Part shown: one piece after another, positions 7,721-16,416 of the stretch | Numbering within the stretch: the stretch's first letter is position 1 | Layout: every line of letters starts with the position of its first letter | Assembly: GCA_035546295.1 (NCBI GenBank) | Contig: DATKBT010000108.1 | Location: 11,808 to 75,807 of the forward strand | Source of the DNA: DATKBT01 sp035546295 | Lineage (GTDB): Bacteria; Acidobacteriota; Thermoanaerobaculia; Multivoradales; Multivoraceae | Direction: 5' to 3' | DNA: 64,000 bases | Made by a program: the position numbers and the translations under genes | The notes under the pieces: model-generated | Told to the model about the DNA's origin: nothing | Database searches by the model: none | Seen by the model: only the letters and a program-made list of their open reading frames with translations

Positions 7721-10176
7721 CAGACGCTTCTCCGTCCGAGCGCGACCAGACTGGTGATCGTCTCCTCGTACTGATCGGGGGTGAGCCGGATGGCGGCTCC
7801 GGTCGGGCAGCTCGAGACGCAGGCCGGCCCGGTGGAGAGCGAGCGGCACAGGTCGCACTTGACGGCGACGGTGCGGCCGGATTCCTCGCCGCCGCCCGTC
7901 ACCAGCGCCTTGACCCAGTCCCAGGCGGTCCGCTTCGGTTTCGGATGGACCATGAAGATGTTGTCGTAGGGGCAGTTCGATTCGCAGTTGCCGCAGCCGA
8001 TGCAGTTGTCGCGGATGTAGATCTCGCCGCGGCTGTCGCGCACCAACGCGTCGGGCGGGCAGTCGAGCATGCACAGCGGGTTCTCGCACTGCCAGCAGGA
8101 GTTGGGCGCCAGGATGTTGGCGAAGTGGATGCCGGTGAGCGACAGGCGCGCCTGCCCGTCCTCGTGGACCTCTTCGCAGGCGGTCACGCAGTTGCCGCAG
8201 CGCACGCACTTGTAGTCGTCGATGATCAAGGCGTCGGTGCCGATCACCACCTCGCCGCGGATCAGCTCGTCGAGGATCTCGTACTTGCCCCCCGACTGCG
8301 CCTCCTTGGCGAGCGAGTCGAGGCGCCGATCCTCGAGCTTGTCGCGGAAGCTCGCCGCCAGCTCGGGAGAGGCGTTGATCACCTCCTTGAGATGATCGGC
8401 CGAGAGCTTGACCAGCTCGGTCGGGAAGATGGTGCTGACGGTGGCCGCGCGGGTGCGGTCCTCCATCAGCGCGCCCTCGCCGAAGAAGTTGCCCGAGACC
8501 AGGTAGGAGAGGATGATCTCCCGCCCCTGCGACAACTTCGACACCTTCACCTGGCCGCTGCGGATGAAGTACATCGAGTCGCCCTCGGTGCCCTCCTCGA
8601 TCACGGTCTCGCCGCGTCCGTACTCGACCAGCTGGGCGGTCTTGGCGAGAGCCCGCAGCACCTCGCTCGAGACCCCGGGGAAGAGATAGCCCTGGAAGGC
8701 GCGGACCAGGAACGCCTCGTCGATCAGCCGCTTGACCCGAGGCGATCCGTAGATCAGCTTGAGCATGGTCTTGCGCGGGATCTCGAGAACGGCCGACTGC
8801 TCGTTGGCGATGATGCTGGCGTTGCGCCGGCGGCCCGAGATCAGTCCCACCTCGCCGAAGAAGTCGCCGGCCTTGAGCTGACCCACCTCGTGGGGGCCGT
8901 GCTCGTCCTTGCGAACCACCTTGGCGGTGCCGTCGACCAGCACCATGACGCTGTCGGTGTAGTCGTTCTGCTCGATGATCGACTCGCCCCGCTTGACCCG
9001 GCGAGGCGTGCAGGTGAGCAGCGCCTCGCGCAGATCGCCGGTCGACGGCGCCCGCAGCACGTCCTCGGGCTTGAAGCTGATGGTCAGGAGCACGTTCTTG
9101 AGCTCCTGCGCGTCGCTGGTCCCCAGCAGCGGCACCCGCTTCTGGAGCGCCGCGATCCGCTCGACCACCTTGCCCTCCCAGAACGGCAGGCGCTCCTTGA
9201 GGATGTCCTCGTCGGCGGGGACCACCTCCCGCCCCATCAGGTGCTCGACGACCTCGTAGCCCTGGTTCATGCCCAGCTTGATCAGGTCACGCCCGGTCAC
9301 GGCGCCGATCAGGAAGATCCCGGGGGCCGAGATCGACTCGTAGACTTCCGAGATCTGGGGTTTGGCGTCGGCGTCGGCCGAGGAGAAGTGGACACCGATC
9401 GACTCCAGCCAGCCGCGCGGCGGCTGGGCGCCGATCTTGAGGTAGACGACGTCGGCCTCGAGCTGGATGTCCTCCTCCTTGCCCTTGAGGTGGATCATCC
9501 CGGGCTGGACACTGCCGACCGTCGTGCTGAAGAAGATCTGCAGCTCGCCCGAGGCGTACTTGGCCATCGTCTCGCGCTCGTTGGCCTCTTTGGCGCGCGA
9601 GATCTCGGGCTTGCGGACGACCAGGCTGACGCGGTTGTTCTCGGTCAGCGAGTTGGCGATCTCGAGCGCCGAGTCGCCAGCGCCGACCACGACGATGTCC
9701 TGGTCCTCGTGGTCGCGCGGATCGATCAGGCGCTGCTTGACGTGCGGCAGTTCCTCGCCCGGAACGCCGAGACGGTTGGGGTTCCCTTGGGTGCCCATCG
9801 CCAGCACCACCCACTTGCACTCGTAAACGACGCCGTCGGAGGTGCCGATCTTGAAGCCGCCGCCGTCGCGCCGCTCCAGGGCCTTGACCTCCTTTCCATG
9901 CTGGACGTTGAGCTTCAGCTCGGCCGCCGCCCTGTCCCAGGCGTCGAGGATCGATTCGCGGGTGCCGACCTCGAACGGCACGTTCCCGCGCAGCGGGATC
10001 AGCGTCGGCTCGGCCATGACGTGCTTACCGCGCTGGTAGCAGTAGATCGTGTCCGCCAGGTGGGCGGCCCGTTCCAGCAGCACGTAGGACATGCCGTTGG
10101 CCTGGGCGTGCGCCGCCGTGGCGAGGCCGGCGGGACCAGCGCCGACGATGACGAGGTCGAAGCTCTTCTGACTCAC
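7720..10176 (-). CDS. FAD/NAD(P) oxidoreductase fused to two cNMP-binding domains and a 4x[4Fe-4S] ferredoxin domain
   Basis: 818 residues without a signal peptide, so cytoplasmic. Residues 1-330 resemble thioredoxin-reductase-type flavoproteins (GAGPAGLATAA for FAD near residue 11, GAGDSALEIA for NAD(P) near 168). I see no CXXC redox pair in that part, so it is more like a ferredoxin-NADP or YpdA-type reductase than a true thioredoxin reductase. Two cyclic-nucleotide-binding (CRP-like) domains follow at about 375-495 and 500-620. The C-terminus has sixteen cysteines in four groups (CVRCGNC, CWQCENPLC, CIGCGNC, CDLC...CVSSC), the NrfC/DmsB-type four-cluster arrangement. Start is GTG at 10176. 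It is the first gene of the run and the natural electron entry point. The nucleotide ligand cannot be determined from the sequence. Confidence 0.88.
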   Translation of the reverse strand: MSQKSFDLVIVGAGPAGLATAAHAQANGMSYVLLERAAHLADTIYCYQRGKHVMAEPTLIPLRGNVPFEVGTRESILDAWDRAAAELKLNVQHGKEVKALERRDGGGFKIGTSDGVVYECKWVVLAMGTQGNPNRLGVPGEELPHVKQRLIDPRDHEDQDIVVVGAGDSALEIANSLTENNRVSLVVRKPEISRAKEANERETMAKYASGELQIFFSTTVGSVQPGMIHLKGKEEDIQLEADVVYLKIGAQPPRGWLESIGVHFSSADADAKPQISEVYESISAPGIFLIGAVTGRDLIKLGMNQGYEVVEHLMGREVVPADEDILKERLPFWEGKVVERIAALQKRVPLLGTSDAQELKNVLLTISFKPEDVLRAPSTGDLREALLTCTPRRVKRGESIIEQNDYTDSVMVLVDGTAKVVRKDEHGPHEVGQLKAGDFFGEVGLISGRRRNASIIANEQSAVLEIPRKTMLKLIYGSPRVKRLIDEAFLVRAFQGYLFPGVSSEVLRALAKTAQLVEYGRGETVIEEGTEGDSMYFIRSGQVKVSKLSQGREIILSYLVSGNFFGEGALMEDRTRAATVSTIFPTELVKLSADHLKEVINASPELAASFRDKLEDRRLDSLAKEAQSGGKYEILDELIRGEVVIGTDALIIDDYKCVRCGNCVTACEEVHEDGQARLSLTGIHFANILAPNSCWQCENPLCMLDCPPDALVRDSRGEIYIRDNCIGCGNCESNCPYDNIFMVHPKPKRTAWDWVKALVTGGGEESGRTVAVKCDLCRSLSTGPACVSSCPTGAAIRLTPDQYEETITSLVALGRRSV

Positions 10177-10472
10177 TCTTTGCGCCGAGGTGGCTCGCCC
10201 CGCGCCGGGGCCGAGACGTGGTTGGGAATCGTCGGCGGGAGCTTAGCAGTCGTGGCGATGGCGGGGACCGGCTCTCACCTCCGGAAAGGCGAGCCTTTCC
10301 GAGCTGTCGGAGCTTTCCCGTTCACCGCGGGCGGCGAGAGTTCCCCCCCGGAGCGTATAGCCTTGCTCCGCGTCCCGGAGGCCGACGCTCAGGGGAATCC
10401 CGTCCGGAGATCGGCGCCAGAATCTCGACCGGAAGGAGCGCGTACCTGGGACACGCAGTGGCGAGCAGACCG
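10177..10472. promoter_or_regulatory. Divergent intergenic region, probable promoters on both strands
   Basis: This 296-base gap separates the minus-strand electron-transfer genes from the plus-strand TonB receptor. It should therefore hold the promoter of each. I see no convincing -35/-10 pair or operator palindrome. A GGAAGGAG purine run near 10431 lies too far from the chosen receptor start to act as its ribosome-binding site. Confidence 0.35.
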
Positions 10473-13445
10473 ATGCGATGGATGGAGATGGAGAGTCCAG
10501 GCTGGCGCGCCCTCGTGGCGCTGATCGTCCTGGCGGTGACTTCACCGGCGGTGGGCGGTGCGCAGACCGCGGCCGGCGAGACCGGCGCCATCGAGGGGAG
10601 GGTCACCGACGAGTCCGGCGCGCCTCTTTCCGGCATCCGCGTGGCGATGCGTCACGCCGAGGGGGACCCCGATCGCGAGCTCGCGACCCGGCGCGACGGC
10701 AGTTACGGCGTGGTCGGTCTACCGGCCGGCTCCTACAGCGTGGAGGTGTGGGCCGAGGGTTTCTCGAGCGCGATCGCCGAGGGCGTCGGGCTCGACTCCG
10801 GCGAGACCTTGCGGCTCGACTTCACGCTCGCCGCCGGCTCGGGGATCGCGATCACCGTGATCTCCTCGCCGCGCATCGACGTGGCGAGCCCGAGCCGGAT
10901 CCTGCGCGTTCCGGGCGGGCGTCTCGACCAGCTCCCGGGGCGCCTGCGCTTTCCCGAGCTCGCTCGTCTCTCCGACGCGTTCACCTGGCTGCCGGTTCCG
11001 AGGGAGGGTCTCGAGCCCGTTCGTGAAGGCGTGGCGAAGCTCGAGCTGCGCGGCCGACCGCTCGAGCCCGGTTCGGTACTGATCGACGGCGTCGAGGCGG
11101 ACGTGCAGGCGGCGCCACCGCTCGAGCTCGACACCGCCGATGCATTCCAGCGGGATCTCGAGGTCACCGCGGGCGGCCTCCACCCGTTCTTCGAGGGAGC
11201 GCCGGGGGGCACCGTGCGCCTCACGGCGCCGAGCACCGAAGCCGTACGAGGGGGCGACTGGCGGGTCGGGCTCGAGCTCGGCTTCGGTCTCGATGGGCTG
11301 GACGAGCCGAGTGTCGAGGGCAGCTCGCTGGGCGGCTTTCGGGTGGAGCGCAACCTGGAGGAAGCGGGGGATCTCTCGGCCTCGGTCGGCGGATCGCCCT
11401 TCGGGCGAGATCTGGGGCTCTTCGCAGCCGGCGTCGGCCGGCGCTCCGAGATCGTGCAGCGGCTCACCGGCGATCGACGGGCCGAGCAGGAGGTCGACGA
11501 GTCGGCGGCGCTGCTGCGTGTTACCGGCACCCCCGCCGCCAGGCTGCGGATCGGGGCCAGCCTCGCCGGCGCCGAGATCGAAGCCGACGGGCTGCTGACC
11601 GACACCGCGGAGCTGTCCCAGGCGGCGGTGGAGACGCACGGCGCGGGCTCTCGAAAGAATCGGCATGCCGCCTTCTCGCTCGACCTCGGCGTCGGGACGC
11701 GCCTCCATCTCCACGGCTGGGCGGGGTGGCTCGATCGCTCGCGGCAGGATCCCGCGGACGAGGGCCGTCGCCTCGTCTACCTGACGTCCGGTCGCGGCCT
11801 GGGGCTCCCGGCTCTCTACGACGGGGGCGCGGGCTTCGCGAGCGGCAAGCCGGGCCTGGCCCAGAACGGCGAGCGGGAGGGCGCGTCGCTGCGGGTCCAG
11901 GCGAGCCGGCTGGCCGGCGGCGGTCATCGCCTCGCCTTCGGCGTCGAGGGGAGTCGCGCCGACGTGTCGCTGCGGCGAGAGTTGCTCGGCGCGCTGACCG
12001 AGGTCCGGTGGGGGGGAGCGCCCTCCCAGCTCGGAACGAGGTTCGATCTCTCCGCCGCTTTGCAGGGCGAGATCGAGCGCGACTCCGAGGCGCTGTTCGT
12101 CGAGGACCAGTGGCGGCTCACGCGCCGGTGGACCCTCCAGCTCGGCTTGCGCGCGGAGTCCCACCGGGTGAGCGCCGCGTCCGCCGGTCCCGGCCCCACC
12201 CCCGAACGCCACCTCGACCGCGAGCTCGACGAAGGCGTGGAGCCCAGGCTGGGGCTGGCGTGGGACGTGCTCGGCGATGGCAACTACGTGATCTATCTGA
12301 GCGCCGATCGATTCCACCGCGAGCTCGACGACCGTCTGGCCATTGCCGCGCTCGGGCGGGTCGATCTCGACCGGTCGATCGGGGCTTTCGGCTCGCTGGA
12401 AGAGCTGCTCTCGGTCAGCGGCGGTGAGACCGTGATCGCGGGCGTTTCGAGCCCGGTCGTCGTCGATCCGCAGCTCTCGGCCGAGCGCTGGCGTCGCTTC
12501 GCGCTGGGATCGGAGCAGCTCGTGATCCCGGGGCTCAGGGTCCGCGCCGAGGCGAGCTATCGGGAGCTCGAACGCGGCGTCGCCCTGGTCTTCGTCGATC
12601 TCGGCGACGGCGGACTGACGCCGGCGCTGGCGAATCCGGGAGAAGGGCTCGCACGACGCCCCTACGGTGGGTCGGCGCCCGAGCACCCGGGAATGGCGTC
12701 ACGCCGGTTCGGGCTCGAGATGGGTGCCGACGTCCGCCTCGGCGGCCGCTTCACGGCCGGCGGCTCGTACACCTACAGCCAGGCCGACGGCAACGTCGAC
12801 GGCAGCGCGTCCCCCTTCGATCTGAGCGCCTCGCTGGCCGCTTTCGGGCCGGCGACGGCTGCCGCGGATCTCTTGCCGGCGCCGGTCTGCGCGATTCTCG
12901 AGGGCTGCTTCGGGACCGACGGCTCGGCGGCGACGGACCGGCCGCTCGACGACCGCCGCCATCGCTGGAAGATCTACGGCTCCTGGGCGCTGCCGCGCGG
13001 GCTCGATCTCAGCGCCTACTTCCAGTACCTGTCGGGAGCGCCCGAGACGGCCAGGATCAGCGCGTTGAGCTCGAGCGATGGCGCGCTCACCGCGGTCGGA
13101 GCGGTCGCCGTCTCGGGCCTGGAGGAGAGCCGCGTCGGCGACTCCGTGTCGCAGCTCGACCTCGAAGCGAGCTGGAGGATCGAAGCGGGTCCGTTCGCGC
13201 AGGAGGGGCGTCGGCTGTCGTTCTTCGTGCTGGTGAGCAACGTGCTCGATCAGAGCCGGGCGCTGTCGCGCTGGGATCGCCTGACGCTCGAGCCCATCGT
13301 GGTGCCGCGGGAGGCGTTCTTCGAGGGCTTCGACGCGCTCGCGCTCGCCGAAGCGCAGGGGGTCGCACTCGATCCTCGCTTCGGCGGGCCCCGACTGGTG
13401 CAGCGGGCGAGGGAAGCGCGGTTGGGGCTGCGGCTGGAGTTCTGA
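10473..13445 (+). CDS. TonB-dependent receptor-like protein with carboxypeptidase-regulatory-like N-terminus
   Basis: About 990 residues from the ATG at 10473 (two further in-frame ATGs follow at 10482 and 10488). A signal peptide (ALIVLAVTSPAVGGA) is followed by a carboxypeptidase-regulatory-like domain at about residues 30-115 (GAIEGRVTDESGAPLSG, GSYGVVGLPAGSY). A plug-like region comes next (LELRGRPLEPGSVLIDGVE), then a long barrel ending in LGLRLEF with a terminal phenylalanine. This layout is common in Acidobacteria and Bacteroidetes, where such proteins take up oligosaccharides or other large substrates. No substrate is evident. The gene stands alone on the plus strand and converges with the next gene. 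The longer open frame from 10218 lacks a ribosome-binding site and would place the signal peptide far inside the protein. Confidence 0.85.
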   Translation: MRWMEMESPGWRALVALIVLAVTSPAVGGAQTAAGETGAIEGRVTDESGAPLSGIRVAMRHAEGDPDRELATRRDGSYGVVGLPAGSYSVEVWAEGFSSAIAEGVGLDSGETLRLDFTLAAGSGIAITVISSPRIDVASPSRILRVPGGRLDQLPGRLRFPELARLSDAFTWLPVPREGLEPVREGVAKLELRGRPLEPGSVLIDGVEADVQAAPPLELDTADAFQRDLEVTAGGLHPFFEGAPGGTVRLTAPSTEAVRGGDWRVGLELGFGLDGLDEPSVEGSSLGGFRVERNLEEAGDLSASVGGSPFGRDLGLFAAGVGRRSEIVQRLTGDRRAEQEVDESAALLRVTGTPAARLRIGASLAGAEIEADGLLTDTAELSQAAVETHGAGSRKNRHAAFSLDLGVGTRLHLHGWAGWLDRSRQDPADEGRRLVYLTSGRGLGLPALYDGGAGFASGKPGLAQNGEREGASLRVQASRLAGGGHRLAFGVEGSRADVSLRRELLGALTEVRWGGAPSQLGTRFDLSAALQGEIERDSEALFVEDQWRLTRRWTLQLGLRAESHRVSAASAGPGPTPERHLDRELDEGVEPRLGLAWDVLGDGNYVIYLSADRFHRELDDRLAIAALGRVDLDRSIGAFGSLEELLSVSGGETVIAGVSSPVVVDPQLSAERWRRFALGSEQLVIPGLRVRAEASYRELERGVALVFVDLGDGGLTPALANPGEGLARRPYGGSAPEHPGMASRRFGLEMGADVRLGGRFTAGGSYTYSQADGNVDGSASPFDLSASLAAFGPATAAADLLPAPVCAILEGCFGTDGSAATDRPLDDRRHRWKIYGSWALPRGLDLSAYFQYLSGAPETARISALSSSDGALTAVGAVAVSGLEESRVGDSVSQLDLEASWRIEAGPFAQEGRRLSFFVLVSNVLDQSRALSRWDRLTLEPIVVPREAFFEGFDALALAEAQGVALDPRFGGPRLVQRAREARLGLRLEF

Positions 13446-13513
13446 GCGGCTGGACGGCGACGCGGGTCGCTCGCAGGCGCGGCTCGGGCGCTGCGGCGTC
13501 GCGGGAAGTGGCC

Positions 13514-14227
13514 CTACTCGAGCCGCACCCGGGCCTCCCCGATGCGCAGCTTCACGTCGACCCGCGAGTCGCCCCCTCCCTCGGCCCACTCGGCTCTGGC
13601 GCCGATCAGCATCCTTCGCCGGCCCTCAAGGTGTCTGTCCGGGAGGACGATGCCGGCGTCGCCGATGCGCGTGCGCATCGACACGCTGTGGACGTGCTCC
13701 TCGGGCACCCGGACGGTGATCTCGCCGATCTTCATGCGCACCGACAGATCCTCGTCGCCCGCCTGGATGTCGACCTCGCCGATGCCGACATCGACGGTCA
13801 ACGGAGACCAGCGCGGGACGAGGACCCGCCCGGTCACGCCGACGCGCCGGAGGATCCGCAGCGACAGGCCCGACATCCGCACCTCGAGGCCCTCGGCGGT
13901 CCTCACCGGCTCGACGCGCAGCTTGCGCTTGTAGCGCCCGCACTGTTCCTCGCGGACCTTGCGGCATTCGAGGACCAGCTCGGCTCGGAGCTGGGAGATC
14001 TCGGCGGCTTCGATGTCGAGCTCGCCGACGCCGAACACGATGCTCACCGGCTCCCCGAGCGCGACCGGAGCGATCACGGGCCGATCGCCGAAGACCTCGA
14101 TCTGCTCCGAGTAGACGGGAAGGTCGGGGGCAGGCTCGTCGGCGCCGGCGCGCGCGGCGACGATCGGCGCGATCGTCAGAGTGGTGAGCGCGAGGAGCGC
14201 GACTGTCGAAACGGTCTTCTGTCGCAT
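13514..14227 (-). CDS. Secreted beta-repeat protein, adhesin-like
   Basis: 237 residues with a clear signal peptide (VSTVALLALTTLTIAPIVAARA). The mature part repeats a short strand-turn pattern five times: GVGELDIEA, GIGEVDIQA, KIGEITVRV, RIGDAGIVL and RIGEARVRL. This gives a right-handed beta-stack like the DUF4097 'putative adhesin' proteins, although I only see the general pattern. One cysteine pair (LECRKVREEQC) lies in the middle. The location should be the periplasm or outer membrane. It converges with the TonB receptor gene (68-base gap) and diverges from the glycosyltransferase gene. The function is unknown. Confidence 0.7.
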   Translation of the reverse strand: MRQKTVSTVALLALTTLTIAPIVAARAGADEPAPDLPVYSEQIEVFGDRPVIAPVALGEPVSIVFGVGELDIEAAEISQLRAELVLECRKVREEQCGRYKRKLRVEPVRTAEGLEVRMSGLSLRILRRVGVTGRVLVPRWSPLTVDVGIGEVDIQAGDEDLSVRMKIGEITVRVPEEHVHSVSMRTRIGDAGIVLPDRHLEGRRRMLIGARAEWAEGGGDSRVDVKLRIGEARVRLE

Positions 14228-14533
14228 CGTATTCTCCTTCCATACCCCATGACGCTGCTCAGGGGAGTCGCGTTACCTCGGCGCGGCGTCAACCTGCGGC
14301 CGTCGATCGTGCGAGGATGCGACTTGGATCGTCGTCCGGCGACCCGGTGCCCGGAGCCGGGTCGTCCGGCGGCACGACGACCCGACCCGATCGCCACCGC
14401 CGACGACTGCGGCTCCAATTCGCGGCCCCGATCCTCAATGAAGATCCTCATCGAGGCCGCGCGCCGCCCAGCGAGCTCCATCAGCTCGCCCGAAGGAGAT
14501 CGTGAGCCCGACGACTCGTCCCGCCACAGGCCG
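14228..14533. other. Divergent intergenic region with hairpin and possible leader reading frame
   Basis: The 306-base gap between two divergent genes holds an 8-base perfect inverted repeat, CGACCCGG at 14340-14347 with CCGGGTCG at 14357-14364. On the plus strand a GTG at 14502 with a good AAGGAG five bases before it opens an 11-codon frame whose TGA overlaps the ATG of the next gene (ATGA at 14534). The hairpin and small frame may belong to the leader of the glycosyltransferase gene, but chance is possible at this GC content. Confidence 0.3.
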
Positions 14534-16312
14534 ATGAGCGAAAGAAGAAACCGCCGCGGCCTCCTCCCGGAGACCGACGCTGGCCTTCCGGCGCGGCGTC
14601 CTCACCGGATCGCGGCCCTTCTGTTGGTGGTGCTCGCCTGCACCGGCCTGCGCCTGGTCCACCTGGAGGCCGACACTCCGATCGGGGTCGGCACCGGGAG
14701 CATGGGGCTCTACATCGACGAGGGGTACAAGACGCTGGACGCCCGCAACACGGTCCTGTTCGGGACTCAACGCTGGCATCCGCAGGACCGGTACCACGGC
14801 TGGCGGGGGGCGAGCCCGCTGACCCACTGGCCGTTCGTCGCGTCCTTCCGGATCCTCGGCGTCGAGCTGGGGAGCGCTCGGCTGGTGTCGATCCTCTATT
14901 TCCTGCTCTTTCTCCTGCTCTACGCCTTCGTCGGCGCGCGCGAGCGACCGATGGCGCACCGGCTCGCCGGCCTGCTGCTGCTCACCGTCTCCTACGTCCT
15001 GTTCTTCTTCTCGCGCGTCGCCCTCATCGAGGTGGCGATCACGACGGCGAGCTACGGCGCTCTCTTCCTGCTTCGCTCTCCCAGGATGCGGCGACCAGAG
15101 CTCGCGTTCCTGCTCGTCTGCGTCCTCGCGGCCGTGGCGACCTTCGACATCAAGAGGTCGGCGTTGCTCTACTTCGTGCCCATCGTCACGGGCCTCGTCG
15201 TCGCGGCGGCGCTCGACGACAGGTGGGCTGGTCTCGCGAGGCGGTGGGCGCCGGCCGCCTTCGCCTTCCTCCTCCTGGTCGCGTACCTCGCGCGTGCCGC
15301 CTGGACCTGGCGGATCGAGCTCGCGCCGGCCGCGTCCTTCCGCAAGCTCTTCCTGAACCCGATGACGACGTCGAGGACTCCCGACGCGGAGGCCTCCGTC
15401 CTGCTCGTCTGTCTCGGGCTCCTCTGCGCTCTGCACCTCCTCGCGCTGCGTCCTCGCGAGGTGCTGAGCGATCCCTATCGCTGTGCGCTGCTGGCGATGG
15501 CGTTGCTGGCGCCGGCCCTGCTGGCGCTGTTCGCCTACACCCCGCTCCGCTATTACGTTCCGATCCTGCCGGCGTACGTGCTGCTGTTCCTCGAGTGGTG
15601 GTGGCTCGAGCCCTGGACCTGGACCCGCCGCAGCGATTCGCTCCTGGCCCACGCCCTCGGCCTCCCGCTACTCGTCGCCTGGATCTTCCTTGCCGGCCTC
15701 GCCTTCGACGAGCTCGTCCTCTATCAGCTGCCGCTCCGGCTCGGCGACACTCCCGGGATCTCGGTCACGGTCTTCTATCGGATCTTCCTCCCGGTCGCGA
15801 CGGTGGCCGCGCTGGCGCTCTGGCCGGTTCGCGAAAGATTCTTCGCAAGCCGGCTGGCGCCGGCGGCGGTCGCGCTGCTCCTGGTCCTGACCGTGGCCCG
15901 TGACCTCTGGATGGTCGGCCGCTTCCTGGGCGCTCCCAGCTACGAGTCGCGTGAGATCGGCAGATCGCTGGAGGAGATCGTCGGGACCAGCGCATCGATC
16001 GGGGGCGACATCGCGCCGTTCTTCGCTCTCGGCACGCGGATGCGCGCCCTGGTGGTGGCCCCCCATTCCAACAGCCTGGAAGAGAACCCGGAGCTCGAGT
16101 TCGACTTCTTCCAGTTCAGCGAGACCAACGAGGGGCGGGCGACCCGGCAGATCCTCGAGGAGCGCTCCGGGGTCACCATCGGGCCGGCGCTCTACGAGTC
16201 CGAGTACGCCGGGCGGGCGATCTCGTTGCATCGAGTGCGCTGGGACGAGCCGCGTGACGATTCCCACGAGTCGCGGGACGAGCCGCGGGACCAGGAGTCG
16301 CGGGATGGCTGA
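14534..16312 (+). CDS. GT-C fold glycosyltransferase (family 39-like membrane protein)
   Basis: 592 residues. After a short basic N-terminus there is a membrane helix (RIAALLLVVLACTGL) and then an extracytoplasmic loop with an Asp-Glu pair (YIDEGYK), the position of the conserved acidic pair of GT-C enzymes such as PMT and ArnT. About ten more hydrophobic segments follow up to residue about 465. The last 120 residues are soluble and end in a short repetitive Arg/Asp/Glu tail (ESRDEPRD). The likely job is to move a sugar from a polyprenyl-phosphate carrier to a lipid or protein on the outer face of the inner membrane. The start ATG at 14534 lacks a strong ribosome-binding site but overlaps a small upstream frame. 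Donor and acceptor are unknown. Confidence 0.8.
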   Translation: MSERRNRRGLLPETDAGLPARRPHRIAALLLVVLACTGLRLVHLEADTPIGVGTGSMGLYIDEGYKTLDARNTVLFGTQRWHPQDRYHGWRGASPLTHWPFVASFRILGVELGSARLVSILYFLLFLLLYAFVGARERPMAHRLAGLLLLTVSYVLFFFSRVALIEVAITTASYGALFLLRSPRMRRPELAFLLVCVLAAVATFDIKRSALLYFVPIVTGLVVAAALDDRWAGLARRWAPAAFAFLLLVAYLARAAWTWRIELAPAASFRKLFLNPMTTSRTPDAEASVLLVCLGLLCALHLLALRPREVLSDPYRCALLAMALLAPALLALFAYTPLRYYVPILPAYVLLFLEWWWLEPWTWTRRSDSLLAHALGLPLLVAWIFLAGLAFDELVLYQLPLRLGDTPGISVTVFYRIFLPVATVAALALWPVRERFFASRLAPAAVALLLVLTVARDLWMVGRFLGAPSYESREIGRSLEEIVGTSASIGGDIAPFFALGTRMRALVVAPHSNSLEENPELEFDFFQFSETNEGRATRQILEERSGVTIGPALYESEYAGRAISLHRVRWDEPRDDSHESRDEPRDQESRDG

Positions 16313-16416
16313 CGGTACGGACCCGGAGGCGTCGACAGCCCCGCCGAGACGGAACGCGGTCGGCGTCCTGCCGTCGCCGGCGGTCTCCTCCGCAGCGATC
16401 GATCGCAGCCGGCCGA

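Noticed and set aside
7945..10524. 859-codon plus-strand open frame
   Set aside because: It is antisense to the flavoprotein fusion and shows no domain features.
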